Source of the DNA: Chitinophaga filiformis
GTDB taxonomy: Bacteria; Bacteroidota; Bacteroidia; Chitinophagales; Chitinophagaceae
Reading direction: 5' to 3'
Length of the DNA: 64,000 nt
NCBI RefSeq assembly: GCF_900102545.1
Contig: NZ_FNBN01000014.1
Span: forward strand, 54,662-118,661
The notes below the pieces were generated by a model. It searched no databases, was not told the DNA's origin, and saw nothing but the letters and a program-made list of their open reading frames with translations. This document shows positions 16,534-25,672 of the stretch, one piece after another. Numbering within the stretch: the first letter of the stretch is position 1; the number at the start of each line of letters is the position of its first letter. The position numbers and the translations under genes were made by a program.

Positions 16534-18465
16534 ATGCTAACCTATATCACAAAGAAGCATGCATACACTATCTGTTATTGTGTATGCTTCCTGTTCTTTC
16601 TTACGCCTGTATTTGCGGGCGACCCGGTTTATCCGGCAGCTATGATCCCGGATTCACTGAAGAAGAATGCACATGTGGTGAAACGGATGGAAGAGGTGGT
16701 CGTTAAGATCAATGATCCCCGGGATGTCAGGGTGACTACCCATTTTGTAATCACAGTGCTGGATGCAGAGGGAGAGAAGTATGCGAGAGTAATAGAATCA
16801 TATGATAAGCTGAAAGATCTCCGCTCTATTAAGGGCACCTTATATGATGCCCTGGGTCTTCCTATTAAAAAGCTGAAACAGAGCGATATACAGGACATGA
16901 GTGGCGTAGGCAGTGAATCGCTGATGACAGACGACAGGTATAAACAGCATGCGTTCTATTACAACGTATACCCGCATACAGTGGAGTACGAAGTGGAAGT
17001 AAGATACAATCACTCCTTTTATCTCCCATACTGGGTACCGCAGGAAGATGAATCTTTTGCGGTACAGCAAAGTAAACTGGTGGTAACCGCTCCGAAAGAT
17101 TATGTGGTACGTTACCGCAATTTCAATTATAAGGGTGAACCGGCGGTGACAGATGATGGTGGCGACAAGACTTATACCTGGGAGGTGAAGAATATGGCTG
17201 CCCAATCGGACGAGCCTTTTGCTCCAAGATGGTATAAACGCACAACTACCGTATTGCTGGCGCCTGCTGCTTTTGAAATGCAGCAGTATAAAGGATCTAT
17301 GAACACCTGGGAGGAGTTTGGACGTTTTGCTTACATATTGAACCAGGGAAGGGATCAGTTGCCCGATGGTGTTAAACAAACTGTCCATCAGCTAACAGAT
17401 GGTCTGAGCCGCGAAGAGAAGATCGCAAAGCTTTATAAGTATCTGCAGGAACATACAAGGTATATCAGCATCCAGCTGGGTATTGGCGGATGGCAGACCT
17501 TTGATGCCAATTATGTGGCCTCGAAGGGATATGGGGATTGTAAAGCACTCTCTAATTATATGTGCGCGCTCCTGAAGGAAGCGGGCGTAAAAGCATCCTG
17601 TGTGCTTGTTTATGCAGGTGATAATGCTAAAGATGTGACAGAGGCAGGCTTTCCTTCTACCCGCTTTAACCATGTCATTGTCTGCGCGCCAGGCACTAAA
17701 GACAGCACCTGGCTGGAATGTACAAGTTCCTTTTATCCGGTAGGATACCTCGGAGGTTTTACTGCCGACAGGCCGGTACTGTTTGTGGATGAAACAGGGA
17801 GTAAACTGGTCCACACCCCGGTGTACACTATGGAGCAGAATCAACAGATACGTCATATCAGCGCCACCATTGCGGAAACGGGTGATATGACACTGAAAGC
17901 GGATACCCGCTATACTGGTTTGCAGCAGGACGACCTGCATGCACGGATAAATATGCTGACGAAAGAAAAGATCCTCGAGCGACTGAGACAGGCGGGTTAT
18001 TTCTCCAGTTATGACGTGAACGGCTACGAGTGCAAACAATTAAAGGAGTCCCTGCCAGCTATTGACGAACACCTGGAGATCGCTGCCCACAACTATGCCA
18101 CTGTTACGGGCAAACGTATGTTCCTCGAGCCTAATTTACTGACTAAAACGGGTAGACGCGTCACCGCGGATACTGCCCGCAAATCAGATATTTACCTTGC
18201 CGATGCCTTCCGGGATATCGATACTGTAAAGATCACTATTCCCGAGGGGTATACACCTGAAGCACTGCCTCAGCCAGTGGCCTTACAAAGCATTTTCGGT
18301 AACTACGCTTCCAAAGTGTCAGTAGAAGGCAACGTAATTACCTATATGCGTTCCATAGAGCATAAAGGAGGATCTTACCCGGCCTCCGCATTCCCGGAAC
18401 TGGAGAAGTTCTATAATGGTATGTATAAAGCTGATCGAGCCAGGATAGTACTGGTCAAAAAGTGA
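16534..18465 (+). CDS. DUF3857/transglutaminase-domain protein, active-site residues present
   Basis: A 643-residue exported protein (signal ends near VFAGD) with DUF3857 followed by a transglutaminase core: KGYGDCKALSNYMCALLKEA (Cys336), FNHVIV for the histidine, and WLECTSS where Asp is usual. The C-terminal beta domain begins near 520. Paralogue and near-neighbour of the preceding gene, probably co-transcribed. Could act as a protein-crosslinking or peptidase-like enzyme in the periplasm; substrate unknown. Confidence 0.83.
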   Translation: MLTYITKKHAYTICYCVCFLFFLTPVFAGDPVYPAAMIPDSLKKNAHVVKRMEEVVVKINDPRDVRVTTHFVITVLDAEGEKYARVIESYDKLKDLRSIKGTLYDALGLPIKKLKQSDIQDMSGVGSESLMTDDRYKQHAFYYNVYPHTVEYEVEVRYNHSFYLPYWVPQEDESFAVQQSKLVVTAPKDYVVRYRNFNYKGEPAVTDDGGDKTYTWEVKNMAAQSDEPFAPRWYKRTTTVLLAPAAFEMQQYKGSMNTWEEFGRFAYILNQGRDQLPDGVKQTVHQLTDGLSREEKIAKLYKYLQEHTRYISIQLGIGGWQTFDANYVASKGYGDCKALSNYMCALLKEAGVKASCVLVYAGDNAKDVTEAGFPSTRFNHVIVCAPGTKDSTWLECTSSFYPVGYLGGFTADRPVLFVDETGSKLVHTPVYTMEQNQQIRHISATIAETGDMTLKADTRYTGLQQDDLHARINMLTKEKILERLRQAGYFSSYDVNGYECKQLKESLPAIDEHLEIAAHNYATVTGKRMFLEPNLLTKTGRRVTADTARKSDIYLADAFRDIDTVKITIPEGYTPEALPQPVALQSIFGNYASKVSVEGNVITYMRSIEHKGGSYPASAFPELEKFYNGMYKADRARIVLVKK

Positions 18466-18477
18466 AATAATTGCAGT

Positions 18478-18518
18478 CCGGTACCGAAAATGCTGTAAAA
18501 AGAGCAGTCCGGTACCGG
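18478..18518. repeat. Inverted repeat upstream of clpB
   Basis: CCGGTACCG at 18478-18486 and CGGTACCGG at 18510-18518 can form a 9-bp stem; the wider CAGTCCGGTACCG block is also a direct repeat. There is no T run, so an operator or weak terminator are both possible. Confidence 0.45.
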
Positions 18519-18619
18519 TATTTCTGCCAAATTGCCCCCTCTGTTAACCTTGGATCATGTTTTGTTGTTCTCTTAAGGACGTTTTTTAGATAGCGTTAAA
18601 AGGAGAAAACTTACTGATT

Positions 18620-21244
18620 ATGAATCTGAATAATTTCACTATTAAATCACAGGAGATACTGCAACGGGCGCAGCAATTAGCCTTCAATGGACAGCAACAG
18701 GCCATTGAAACAGGACATTTGCTGAAAGCCTTGCTGGATGACCAGGAGAGTGCGATAGACTATCTATTGAAGAAAAATAATGTAAACACCAACTTCCTGT
18801 CGACAAGACTGGATGAACAAATAAAGAAATATCCCCGCATTGCCAGTGGGGAAGGCGGACAGGTATTAAGCCGGGACGCCAACAATGCCATGCTGAGAGC
18901 AGGCGCCAGTATCAAAGAGTTCAAGGACGAATTTGTCAGTGTAGAACACCTGCTGCTGGGTTTACTCGGCGGTAGCGACGACACTGCCAAACTGCTGAAA
19001 GATGCAGGTGTGACAGAAAAAGGACTAAAGGCCGCTATCCTCGAATTACGCAAGGGTAGTACTGTCAACTCCCAAACAGCTGATACCCAGTATAATTCTC
19101 TGCAGAAGTATGCAAAGAACTTAAACGAGCTGGCGAGGGCCGGTAAACTGGACCCTGTGATCGGTCGTGATGAGGAGATCCGCAGAACACTGCATATCCT
19201 TTCCCGCCGTTCCAAAAACAACCCTATCCTCGTGGGTGAACCCGGTGTAGGTAAGACGGCTATCGTGGAAGGACTGGCGCACCGTATCATCAACGGAGAT
19301 GTACCTGAGAACCTGAAGTCAAAGACCATTTACGCTCTCGACATGGGTGCATTAATGGCAGGTGCAAAGTACAGGGGTGAATTTGAAGAAAGACTGAAAG
19401 CGGTGATCAAGGAAGTGACTGAAAGCGACGGACAACTGATCCTCTTCATAGACGAGATCCATACCCTTGTAGGTGCGGGCGCAATGGAAGGAGCGATGGA
19501 CGCTGCCAACATCCTGAAGCCTGCACTGGCGCGTGGTGAGCTTCGTGCTATCGGTGCTACCACCCTGAATGAATACCAGAAATATTTCGAGAAAGATAAA
19601 GCACTGGAACGCCGTTTCCAGAAGGTAATGGTAGACGAGCCTACCGTGGAAGATGCTATATCCATCCTCCGTGGTCTGAAGGAACGTTATGAAAGCCATC
19701 ACCATGTGCTGATAAAAGACGAAGCGATCATTGCGGCGGTAGAACTGTCTAACCGCTACATTACCGATCGTTTCCTGCCCGATAAGGCAATTGACCTGAT
19801 AGATGAAAGCGCGGCTAAACTCCGCCTGGAAATGAACTCTATGCCGGAAGAACTGGATGAACTGGAACGCCGTATCAGGCAGCTGGAAATTGAAAGAGAG
19901 GCCATCAAACGTGAAAACGACGAAGATAAACTGCGCGAGCTGAATGAAGAGATAGCCAGACTGGGCGAACAACGCAGCACCTTCAAAGCGAAATGGCAGG
20001 CAGAAAAGGAGATTGTAGATAAACTGCAGAATGCCAAAGGCGCCATCGAAAACCTGAAACTGGAAGCTGAACAGGCTGAACGTAATGGGGAGTATGGCAG
20101 GGTAGCTGAGATCCGTTACGGAAAGGTAAAAGAACAGGAAGAACTGATCACCCGGTATACGGCAGAACTGAACGATATATCCTCCGACCATAAGCGGCTG
20201 TTGAAAGAAGAGGTAGACGCGGAAGATATTGCGGAGAACGTGGCTAAGGCAACCGGTATTCCGGTATCGAGGATGCTGCAGAGCGAAAGGGATAAACTGC
20301 TTCGCCTGGAAGATGAGCTGCATAAGAGGGTAGTAGGACAGGAAGAAGCGATCATCGCAGTGTCTGATGCTATCCGCAGAAGCAGAGCCGGTTTACAGGA
20401 CCCTAAACGTCCGATCGGTTCCTTTATATTCCTGGGTACTACCGGTGTTGGTAAGACTGAATTGGCGAAAGCATTGGCAGAGTATCTGTTTGATGACGAC
20501 TCGATGATGACGCGTATCGACATGAGTGAATACCAGGAGAAACATGCAGTGAGTCGCCTGATAGGTGCACCTCCGGGATATGTGGGTTATGATGAAGGCG
20601 GCCAGCTGACAGAAGCGGTAAGGCGTAAACCTTATTCCGTGGTGCTGCTGGATGAGATAGAAAAAGCGCATCCGGATACTTTTAACATTTTGTTGCAGGT
20701 ACTGGACGATGGACGGCTGACAGATAATAAAGGCCGTGTGGTGAACTTTAAGAACACCATTATCATCATGACCAGCAACATGGGTAGCCAGATCATCCAG
20801 GAGAATTTCGAAAGGATAGATGAAAAGAACCGTGAGGATGTGGTGGATGCTACCAAGGCTGAAGTAATGAATCTGCTCAAACAGACCATCCGGCCGGAGT
20901 TCCTGAACCGCGTGGACGAGGTGATTATGTTCCAGCCATTACTGCGTAATGAAATTAAGGGAATAATTAACATCCAGTTACAGCAGTTAAAGGACCTGGT
21001 CGCGCAAAATGGCATGATATTGGAATTCTCTGATTATGCGCTTGAGTATCTTGCCACCCAGGGTTACGATCCGCAGTTCGGGGCAAGACCGCTGAAACGC
21101 CTGATACAGAAAGAGATCATTAACCTGCTGAGTAAAAAGATCCTGGCAGGGGACATCGATAAAGGCAAACCGGTATTGATAGATGTTTTCGATGGAGTGG
21201 TAGTGGTAAGAAACAATAGCAGTCATCATACCGTGAATGCATAA
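18620..21244 (+). CDS. clpB: ClpB protein disaggregase
   Basis: An 874-residue Hsp100 ATPase that unfolds aggregated proteins together with the DnaK system. In order: Clp N-domain (about 1-145), first AAA+ module (Walker A GEPGVGKT, Walker B LILFIDEIHTLVGAG), the ClpB-specific coiled-coil M domain (about 405-525, rich in Glu/Arg heptads), second AAA+ module (GTTGVGKTELAKALAE, VVLLDEIEKAH) and C-terminal D2-small domain. A good Shine-Dalgarno AAAGGAG is found before the ATG. Long antisense frames inside it are shadows. Followed by a terminator. Confidence 0.97.
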   Translation: MNLNNFTIKSQEILQRAQQLAFNGQQQAIETGHLLKALLDDQESAIDYLLKKNNVNTNFLSTRLDEQIKKYPRIASGEGGQVLSRDANNAMLRAGASIKEFKDEFVSVEHLLLGLLGGSDDTAKLLKDAGVTEKGLKAAILELRKGSTVNSQTADTQYNSLQKYAKNLNELARAGKLDPVIGRDEEIRRTLHILSRRSKNNPILVGEPGVGKTAIVEGLAHRIINGDVPENLKSKTIYALDMGALMAGAKYRGEFEERLKAVIKEVTESDGQLILFIDEIHTLVGAGAMEGAMDAANILKPALARGELRAIGATTLNEYQKYFEKDKALERRFQKVMVDEPTVEDAISILRGLKERYESHHHVLIKDEAIIAAVELSNRYITDRFLPDKAIDLIDESAAKLRLEMNSMPEELDELERRIRQLEIEREAIKRENDEDKLRELNEEIARLGEQRSTFKAKWQAEKEIVDKLQNAKGAIENLKLEAEQAERNGEYGRVAEIRYGKVKEQEELITRYTAELNDISSDHKRLLKEEVDAEDIAENVAKATGIPVSRMLQSERDKLLRLEDELHKRVVGQEEAIIAVSDAIRRSRAGLQDPKRPIGSFIFLGTTGVGKTELAKALAEYLFDDDSMMTRIDMSEYQEKHAVSRLIGAPPGYVGYDEGGQLTEAVRRKPYSVVLLDEIEKAHPDTFNILLQVLDDGRLTDNKGRVVNFKNTIIIMTSNMGSQIIQENFERIDEKNREDVVDATKAEVMNLLKQTIRPEFLNRVDEVIMFQPLLRNEIKGIINIQLQQLKDLVAQNGMILEFSDYALEYLATQGYDPQFGARPLKRLIQKEIINLLSKKILAGDIDKGKPVLIDVFDGVVVVRNNSSHHTVNA

Positions 21245-21291
21245 GCATAGAAAGACTTTATATTCAAATACGACGATATACAGTTACGAAT

Positions 21292-21321
21292 ACCCGGATA
21301 ATTCTTTATCCGGGTTTTTTT
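21292..21321 (+). terminator. Terminator after clpB
   Basis: ACCCGGATAA / TTATCCGGGT is a 10-bp perfect stem followed by seven T. Confidence 0.9.
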
Positions 21322-21351
21322 ATGCTGTAAGGGAGGCGCGTCAAATTTGCG

Positions 21352-21359
21352 TATTTTTG
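21352..21359 (+). promoter_or_regulatory. -7 box upstream of the deaminase
   Basis: TATTTTTG matches TAnnTTTG and is 75 nt before the gene start at 21435; no -33 match at the right distance. Confidence 0.4.
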
Positions 21360-21434
21360 AGAACAACACAAGCAATTGCCGCCGGGTACCATTGCCCCAA
21401 GCGGACTGTTTAAAATAACAATGAAAAGTATCTT

Positions 21435-21914
21435 ATGATTGGAGAACGAGAAAAGCGGTTTATGCAGATAGCGGTTGATCTTTCCCGGCAGGGAATGGAG
21501 AACGGAGAGGGTGGTCCTTTTGGGGCCATCGTAGTGAGAGGAGAAGAGATTGTTGGCCGGGGCTGGAACCAGGTGTTATCCCACAATGACCCTACTGCGC
21601 ATGCCGAGGTCATGGCCATCCGGGATGCCTGCACCCGCTTAGGCACTTTCCAGTTGCATGACTGTGAGATCTATACATCCTGTGAACCTTGCCCTATGTG
21701 CCTGGGCGCCATTTACTGGGCGCGCCCGCAACGCGTTTATTTTGCCAATACAAAAGAGGATGCTGCAGCGATTGATTTCGATGATTCATTCATCTATCAG
21801 GAGATTGGAGTGCCTCATGACAGCAAGAGGATCCCGTTTATTGCCTTTCCATCTGAAGCGGCTTTGGAGGTGTTTAAAGATTGGCAGATAAAAGGGGATA
21901 AGACCTTGTATTGA
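21435..21914 (+). CDS. Cytidine/deoxycytidylate-family deaminase, guanine deaminase-like
   Basis: A 159-residue zinc deaminase. The zinc/catalytic motif HAEV (in DPTAHAEVMAIRDAC) and the second motif CEPCPMCLGAIYWAR are intact. The ending DSFIYQEIGVPHDSKRIPF and the extended C-terminal helix resemble bacterial guanine deaminase (GuaD type) more than the tRNA adenosine deaminase TadA, whose tail differs. It would convert guanine to xanthine. Assignment within the family is moderate. Confidence 0.85.
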   Translation: MIGEREKRFMQIAVDLSRQGMENGEGGPFGAIVVRGEEIVGRGWNQVLSHNDPTAHAEVMAIRDACTRLGTFQLHDCEIYTSCEPCPMCLGAIYWARPQRVYFANTKEDAAAIDFDDSFIYQEIGVPHDSKRIPFIAFPSEAALEVFKDWQIKGDKTLY

Positions 21915-22010
21915 TTTCAAATGAAGCCCGTAATCGAGTTGCATTTTATCAATTGACAATTGGATAACACGTGTTCCAGTTCATAACATGCATCCAACAA
22001 AACATCAATC

Positions 22011-22060
22011 GGCTCCGTTAGGAGCCGTAGTGTTTGTAGCCCGGGGTGACAACCCCGTGG
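22011..22060 (+). repeat. REP-like double-hairpin element, copy 2
   Basis: GGCTCC-GTTA-GGAGCC hairpin at 22011-22026, linker GTAGTGTTTGTAGC, then CGGGGT/ACCCCG hairpin at 22042-22057. Copy 1 is inverted at 6916-6964. The segment 21915-22101 holds nothing else recognisable. Confidence 0.72.
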
Positions 22061-22103
22061 AATGGCCCCCCCGGACGTCCCGCCCCCAAATATGTATTAA
22101 CCC

Positions 22104-22137
22104 CAAAAAGCGAAGGCTGACCTTCCGGCCAGCCTCC
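22104..22137 (-). terminator. Terminator of the small secreted protein gene
   Basis: On the minus strand AGGCTG / CAGCCT encloses a 9-nt loop region and is followed by TCGCTTTTTGG, a modest T run. Confidence 0.6.
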
Positions 22138-22167
22138 ATATCAAATCTCTTCGTTTGGACACTAAGA

Positions 22168-22350
22168 CTACTGAGCTTTAGGAGCAGCGTGTTTGTGCAT
22201 TTTGTGCGCAGGTTTAGCTGTGTCAGCAGCAGGCTTTTCAGTCTTTGCTTTTTCTTTCTTTGCTGGTTTCTGTGCTGGTGTCTGTGCGAAAACTGCAGCG
22301 CTGGCGCTCATAAATACTGCTGCTACAATAAGACTTTTCTTGATGTTCAT
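22168..22350 (-). CDS. Tiny Lys/Ala/Pro-rich secreted protein
   Basis: 60 residues: signal peptide MNIKKSLIVAAVFMSASAAVFAQ followed by a charged, low-complexity tail (TPAQKPAKKEKAKTEKPAAD..., ending in HKMHKHAAPKAQ). Related in style to the 68-residue protein at 25197-25403, with the same Ala/Lys/His-rich mature part. Function unknown; basic mature part might bind nucleic acid, polyphosphate or the envelope. It follows the kinase gene on the same strand after 138 bp. Confidence 0.7.
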   Translation of the reverse strand: MNIKKSLIVAAVFMSASAAVFAQTPAQKPAKKEKAKTEKPAADTAKPAHKMHKHAAPKAQ

Positions 22351-22488
22351 GACTAATAATTTTTTGTGATTGAGAGATGAATTATTTCTAATTGCTGATG
22401 TAAAATTAAGGCTGAAAGAGCCGCTGACCGGGCGGTTTCGATGAACAGGGATTAACTGTCGGTGAAAAAGGGAAAAGGAAAGGTAGGC

Positions 22489-24723
22489 TTATAACAGCAA
22501 TCTCAGCGTTTCTTCTAAAGCCTTTATACACAGAGTCTTAAGTGTATTATACTGCTCTGCCACAAAGGCTGCATCGTATGCATTATCCAGGTTTTCAAGC
22601 GCTTCCAGCAGGGGGTATAAGCTGGTTTCCAATCCGATAAAGGAAATAGTCGTTTTTATATTATGCGCGGAACTACGTATAGCGGTTACCGATCCTTCAT
22701 CGATGGCTTTTTTCAGCTGGGAAAGATCGTCGGGGAGCTGTGTAACGAACTGCTGCAGCATGTTCTGTTCGAATGCTTTATCGCCCATCGACAGCTGTTG
22801 CAGATATTCCAGTTGTACGAGGGGAGCGGTTTCATGTTCCGTAGCCTGTCCGTTGCTGCTGCCATTGTGAAAGGCAGTATACCCGTTTTGACGGGCATAG
22901 AGTTCCGGCGTGCTGCTCTTGCCGGTAAAGACCTGTATCATACGGTACAATTCTCCTTCCCGTATGGGTTTCGCCAGGTATTCATTCATCCCTGCCTGCA
23001 GGCATTTTTCCTTTTCGCCCGACATGGCATGTGCGGTCATGGCGATAATAGGAATATTGGATTGCAATTCCTCCCTGATCTTTTTTGTGGCCGTATAACC
23101 ATCCATTTCCGGCATCTGAAGATCCATCAGTACCAGGTCAAAATGCTGTCTGGATAGAGCGGATAATGCTTCCTGTCCGTTGTTCACCAACTGGTAATGC
23201 AGCTGCCGGTTACCCAACAGATGCCGCAGGAGGTTTTGATTCATTTTGTTGTCTTCCGCTACCAGCAGCCGTATATCCGGTTGTTGTGGCAAGGCGAAAT
23301 TATCCTGGGAATAGTTGTGGCTTTCTCCACTGTCGGGCAATAGTTCTCCCAATGTATAAGGTAGTTCCACCTTGAATGTACTGCCTTTCCCCGGTTCACT
23401 TTCAACGCTGATACTGCCATGTTGTAACTCTACAAGTTGCCGTACGATGGTCAGTCCCAGGCCTGTTCCACCGAATTTGCGGGTGATGTCTGCTTCCGCC
23501 TGGTTAAACCGGTCGAAGATGGTAGCTACCTTGTCGGGGGCGATGCCAATACCGGTATCGCTGACGGTGAATAATAACCGTACGCCGTTTTCGGAGTTGA
23601 GCCGGCTGACCCTTACCTGTACCTTTCCCTGGGGCGTAAATTTGATAGCGTTGTTGACCAGGTTGACGAGCACCTGTGTCAGTCGCATGACGTCTCCATA
23701 AAGGATGTCGGGTACATGGGTATCTATGCTGAAGGATAATTCCAGTTTCTTTTCCAGTGCTTTGGGCTGGAACATCAGTTCCAGGGAATGCAGCATGCCG
23801 CGTAAGCTGAAGGATACGGGCTCCAGCCGCATCATGCCGGATTCTATTTTGGAGATATCCAGTATATCGTTGATGATGTCCAGCAGGTTTTCGCCGGCGT
23901 GCTGAATGGCGGTCACGTATTCTTTTGACTTGTCATTCATGGGTTGTTGCTGCAGCAGGTGCGTGAAGCCCAATACGGCGTTCATGGGCGTTCTTATTTC
24001 GTGGCTCATATTGGCCAGGAACTGATCTTTGATGATGGTCAGTTTCTTTTCCTGCTGTCGCGATTGATTGAGTGCCTCGATCAGTTGTTCCTGCTTGTAG
24101 ATCCTGCTGGTGATGTACAGGAATGACAACAGACTGGAAATGCAGGCGAAAAACAGCATGATGGTACCCCAGTTCAGGGCTTTTTGTCCGCTGGTGTCAA
24201 TCATATGCGTAGTATGATTCACTTCCGTCTGCCGGGTGCTGTCGAGGGAATGAAGAATGACCGTAATAGCGTCGCCGAGGCGTTTGCCTTTCTGGGCGTT
24301 GATGATCCGCTCTGCGGGCCATTTACCTTTCGTATAAAAGGTGTCGAGTATAGCGATGTTCAGTTTGTTCTTTTCTTCTACGAGGTAATTCAGCTGGGTG
24401 AGCAATTTCTCTGTGCTGTCATTGCTGACGAGCTTATTAATTTCCTGGAGGTCGGCTTTGATGAGGGCCACTTCGGCTTCTATGCCGGTGATATTCAGTG
24501 AGTCCTGTGATATCACTGCACCGCGTACTTTACTATCGGTTTTGGCTATACTGGTTTGTAATTTCTGCAGTTCGTTTTTGACGTTTAATTCGTCGAGGAG
24601 TTTTTCGTTGCCGGAGATGAGTTTACGTATATTCTGAGCTGAGTTAAATTGCAGCACGATGAATAGTACAAGTCCCAGGATGAACAGGCCCAGTAAGTAA
24701 TATTTAATCAGCTTCGGCTGCAT
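22489..24723 (-). CDS. Membrane hybrid histidine kinase (HisKA-HATPase-REC-HPt)
   Basis: 744 residues. Two membrane spans (about 8-28 and 190-212) bracket a helical periplasmic sensor region of CHASE3-like character. Then come a coiled stretch, HisKA with the phospho-histidine in NMSHEIRTPMNAVLGF, HATPase_c (NLVNNAIKFTPQG, VSDTGIGIAPDK, KFGGTGLGLTIVRQL), a receiver domain (RLLVAEDNKMNQNLL, phospho-Asp in DLVLMDLQMPEMDG, IIAMTAHAM, lysine in YLAKPI) and a C-terminal HPt domain (IRSSAHNIKTTISFIG). A full internal phosphorelay is thus encoded. No partner regulator is adjacent. The start ATG is at 24721-24723; the frame continues upstream without homology. Confidence 0.92.
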   Translation of the reverse strand: MQPKLIKYYLLGLFILGLVLFIVLQFNSAQNIRKLISGNEKLLDELNVKNELQKLQTSIAKTDSKVRGAVISQDSLNITGIEAEVALIKADLQEINKLVSNDSTEKLLTQLNYLVEEKNKLNIAILDTFYTKGKWPAERIINAQKGKRLGDAITVILHSLDSTRQTEVNHTTHMIDTSGQKALNWGTIMLFFACISSLLSFLYITSRIYKQEQLIEALNQSRQQEKKLTIIKDQFLANMSHEIRTPMNAVLGFTHLLQQQPMNDKSKEYVTAIQHAGENLLDIINDILDISKIESGMMRLEPVSFSLRGMLHSLELMFQPKALEKKLELSFSIDTHVPDILYGDVMRLTQVLVNLVNNAIKFTPQGKVQVRVSRLNSENGVRLLFTVSDTGIGIAPDKVATIFDRFNQAEADITRKFGGTGLGLTIVRQLVELQHGSISVESEPGKGSTFKVELPYTLGELLPDSGESHNYSQDNFALPQQPDIRLLVAEDNKMNQNLLRHLLGNRQLHYQLVNNGQEALSALSRQHFDLVLMDLQMPEMDGYTATKKIREELQSNIPIIAMTAHAMSGEKEKCLQAGMNEYLAKPIREGELYRMIQVFTGKSSTPELYARQNGYTAFHNGSSNGQATEHETAPLVQLEYLQQLSMGDKAFEQNMLQQFVTQLPDDLSQLKKAIDEGSVTAIRSSAHNIKTTISFIGLETSLYPLLEALENLDNAYDAAFVAEQYNTLKTLCIKALEETLRLLL

Positions 24724-24811
24724 TTTCGCGGAGAATATTTTATTTAAAATTACGAATGTATTTTGTTTTGCCTGCTTTTTTGCTTGTTGGTTGCCGGGGT
24801 GCTGGCAAAAC

Positions 24812-24854
24812 GAATGACGAATCACGAATACTGTTTATTCGTCACCCGTCATTC
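24812..24854. repeat. Inverted repeat upstream of the hybrid kinase
   Basis: GAATGACG...ACGAATA and TTATTCGT...CGTCATTC form two stacked stems around a short loop. It lies about 90 bp before the kinase start; with no T run it may be a regulatory palindrome. Confidence 0.5.
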
Positions 24855-24920
24855 TTGTTGATAAACCCAAATCTTATTTTAGACAAGCTTTCGCGCGCCC
24901 GTTGCTCTCATGATTCTTCA

Positions 24921-25248
24921 GGTTGTGCTTGTCCAATAGGTTCTTACTGGTCGTTCTGTCCGTTTCTTTTGCTTGTATAAATCGATATTTACGTTTCTTC
25001 AGAACCTCCTGAACCGCATCACCCGTTGATCTGCTGCTTATTTAGCAGCTTTCTTCATGTGATGTTTCTCATGTGCTTTCTTTGCGTGTTCGGTTTGTGC
25101 TTACTGTCCGTTCTGTCCGTTTACCTTTGCTTGTTTAAAATCGAATGTTCCGTTTTCTTCAGCACCACCTGGTCCGCAAAGCTGTTGATCTGCTGCTTAT
25201 TTAGCAGCTTTCTTCGCGTGATGTTTCTTATGAGCTTTCTTTGCGTGT
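24921..25248. repeat. Tandem duplication covering the tail of the small Lys-rich gene
   Basis: Two imperfect copies about 160 bp apart: 24921-25089 and 25092-25248. The best match is the approximately 62-bp block starting GATCTGCTGCTTATTTAGCA at 25027 and 25187. The right copy contains the 3' end of the gene at 25197; the left copy would encode only the matching C-terminal tail without a start, a gene remnant. Confidence 0.7.
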
Positions 25249-25403
25249 GGGGCGGTAGCTGTTTTAGGTTTCTCCTGTTGTTTAGCGCTAACAGTTGTAG
25301 TTTTAGCAGTTGCAGCTTTAGCTGTATGTACAGGTTTAGCAGCAAATGTGGCGGTACCTGCGAAGATCATTGCAGCGGCCATCAGAATTCCTAACTTTTT
25401 CAT
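25197..25403 (-). CDS. Tiny Lys/Ala/His-rich secreted protein
   Basis: 68 residues: signal peptide MKKLGILMAAAMIFAGTATFA followed by a basic tail rich in Ala, Lys, Thr and His, ending HAKKAHKKHHAKKAAK. Same style as the protein at 22168-22350. Its 3' end is duplicated just downstream. Function unknown. Confidence 0.72.
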   Translation of the reverse strand: MKKLGILMAAAMIFAGTATFAAKPVHTAKAATAKTTTVSAKQQEKPKTATAPHAKKAHKKHHAKKAAK

Positions 25404-25610
25404 GATTCGTATTTTTTATTTGATGATTAATAGTTGGACAATTGGTCGTTCAGCTGTTGATCAATTGATTTGCTCATTTGTTTCATTAACTGTCCTGCTC
25501 AATTGCTTTGTTGAACCAAAGATACATGGCATATGAAGGGGGCATGCGGGTAAATTGTTTAACAGGCATCAGCCGTCGGCGGAAGAGGAACAACTGTCGT
25601 TGGGATATAT

Positions 25611-25618
25611 TATATTTG
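25611..25618 (+). promoter_or_regulatory. -7 box of the M28 peptidase gene
   Basis: TATATTTG matches TAnnTTTG and is 54 nt before the chosen ATG at 25673, which excludes the longer N-terminal frame starting at 25508. Confidence 0.5.
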
Positions 25619-25672
25619 TTCGCCACCTACGTAAACCGACATAACGTCAACCAATATAAACCCTCTTTTTGC

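Noticed and set aside
19352..20323. 323-codon open frame antisense to clpB
   Set aside because: It lies entirely inside a highly conserved gene on the other strand, has no promoter or ribosome site and reads as Phe/Gln-rich low-complexity sequence; a codon-bias shadow.
22663..23157. 164-codon frame opposite the hybrid kinase
   Set aside because: Mirror of the receiver/HPt coding sequence, with no recognisable protein features.
25508..25672. N-terminal extension of the M28 peptidase by 55 codons
   Set aside because: The extension contains the -7 promoter box and precedes a proper signal peptide starting at 25673.
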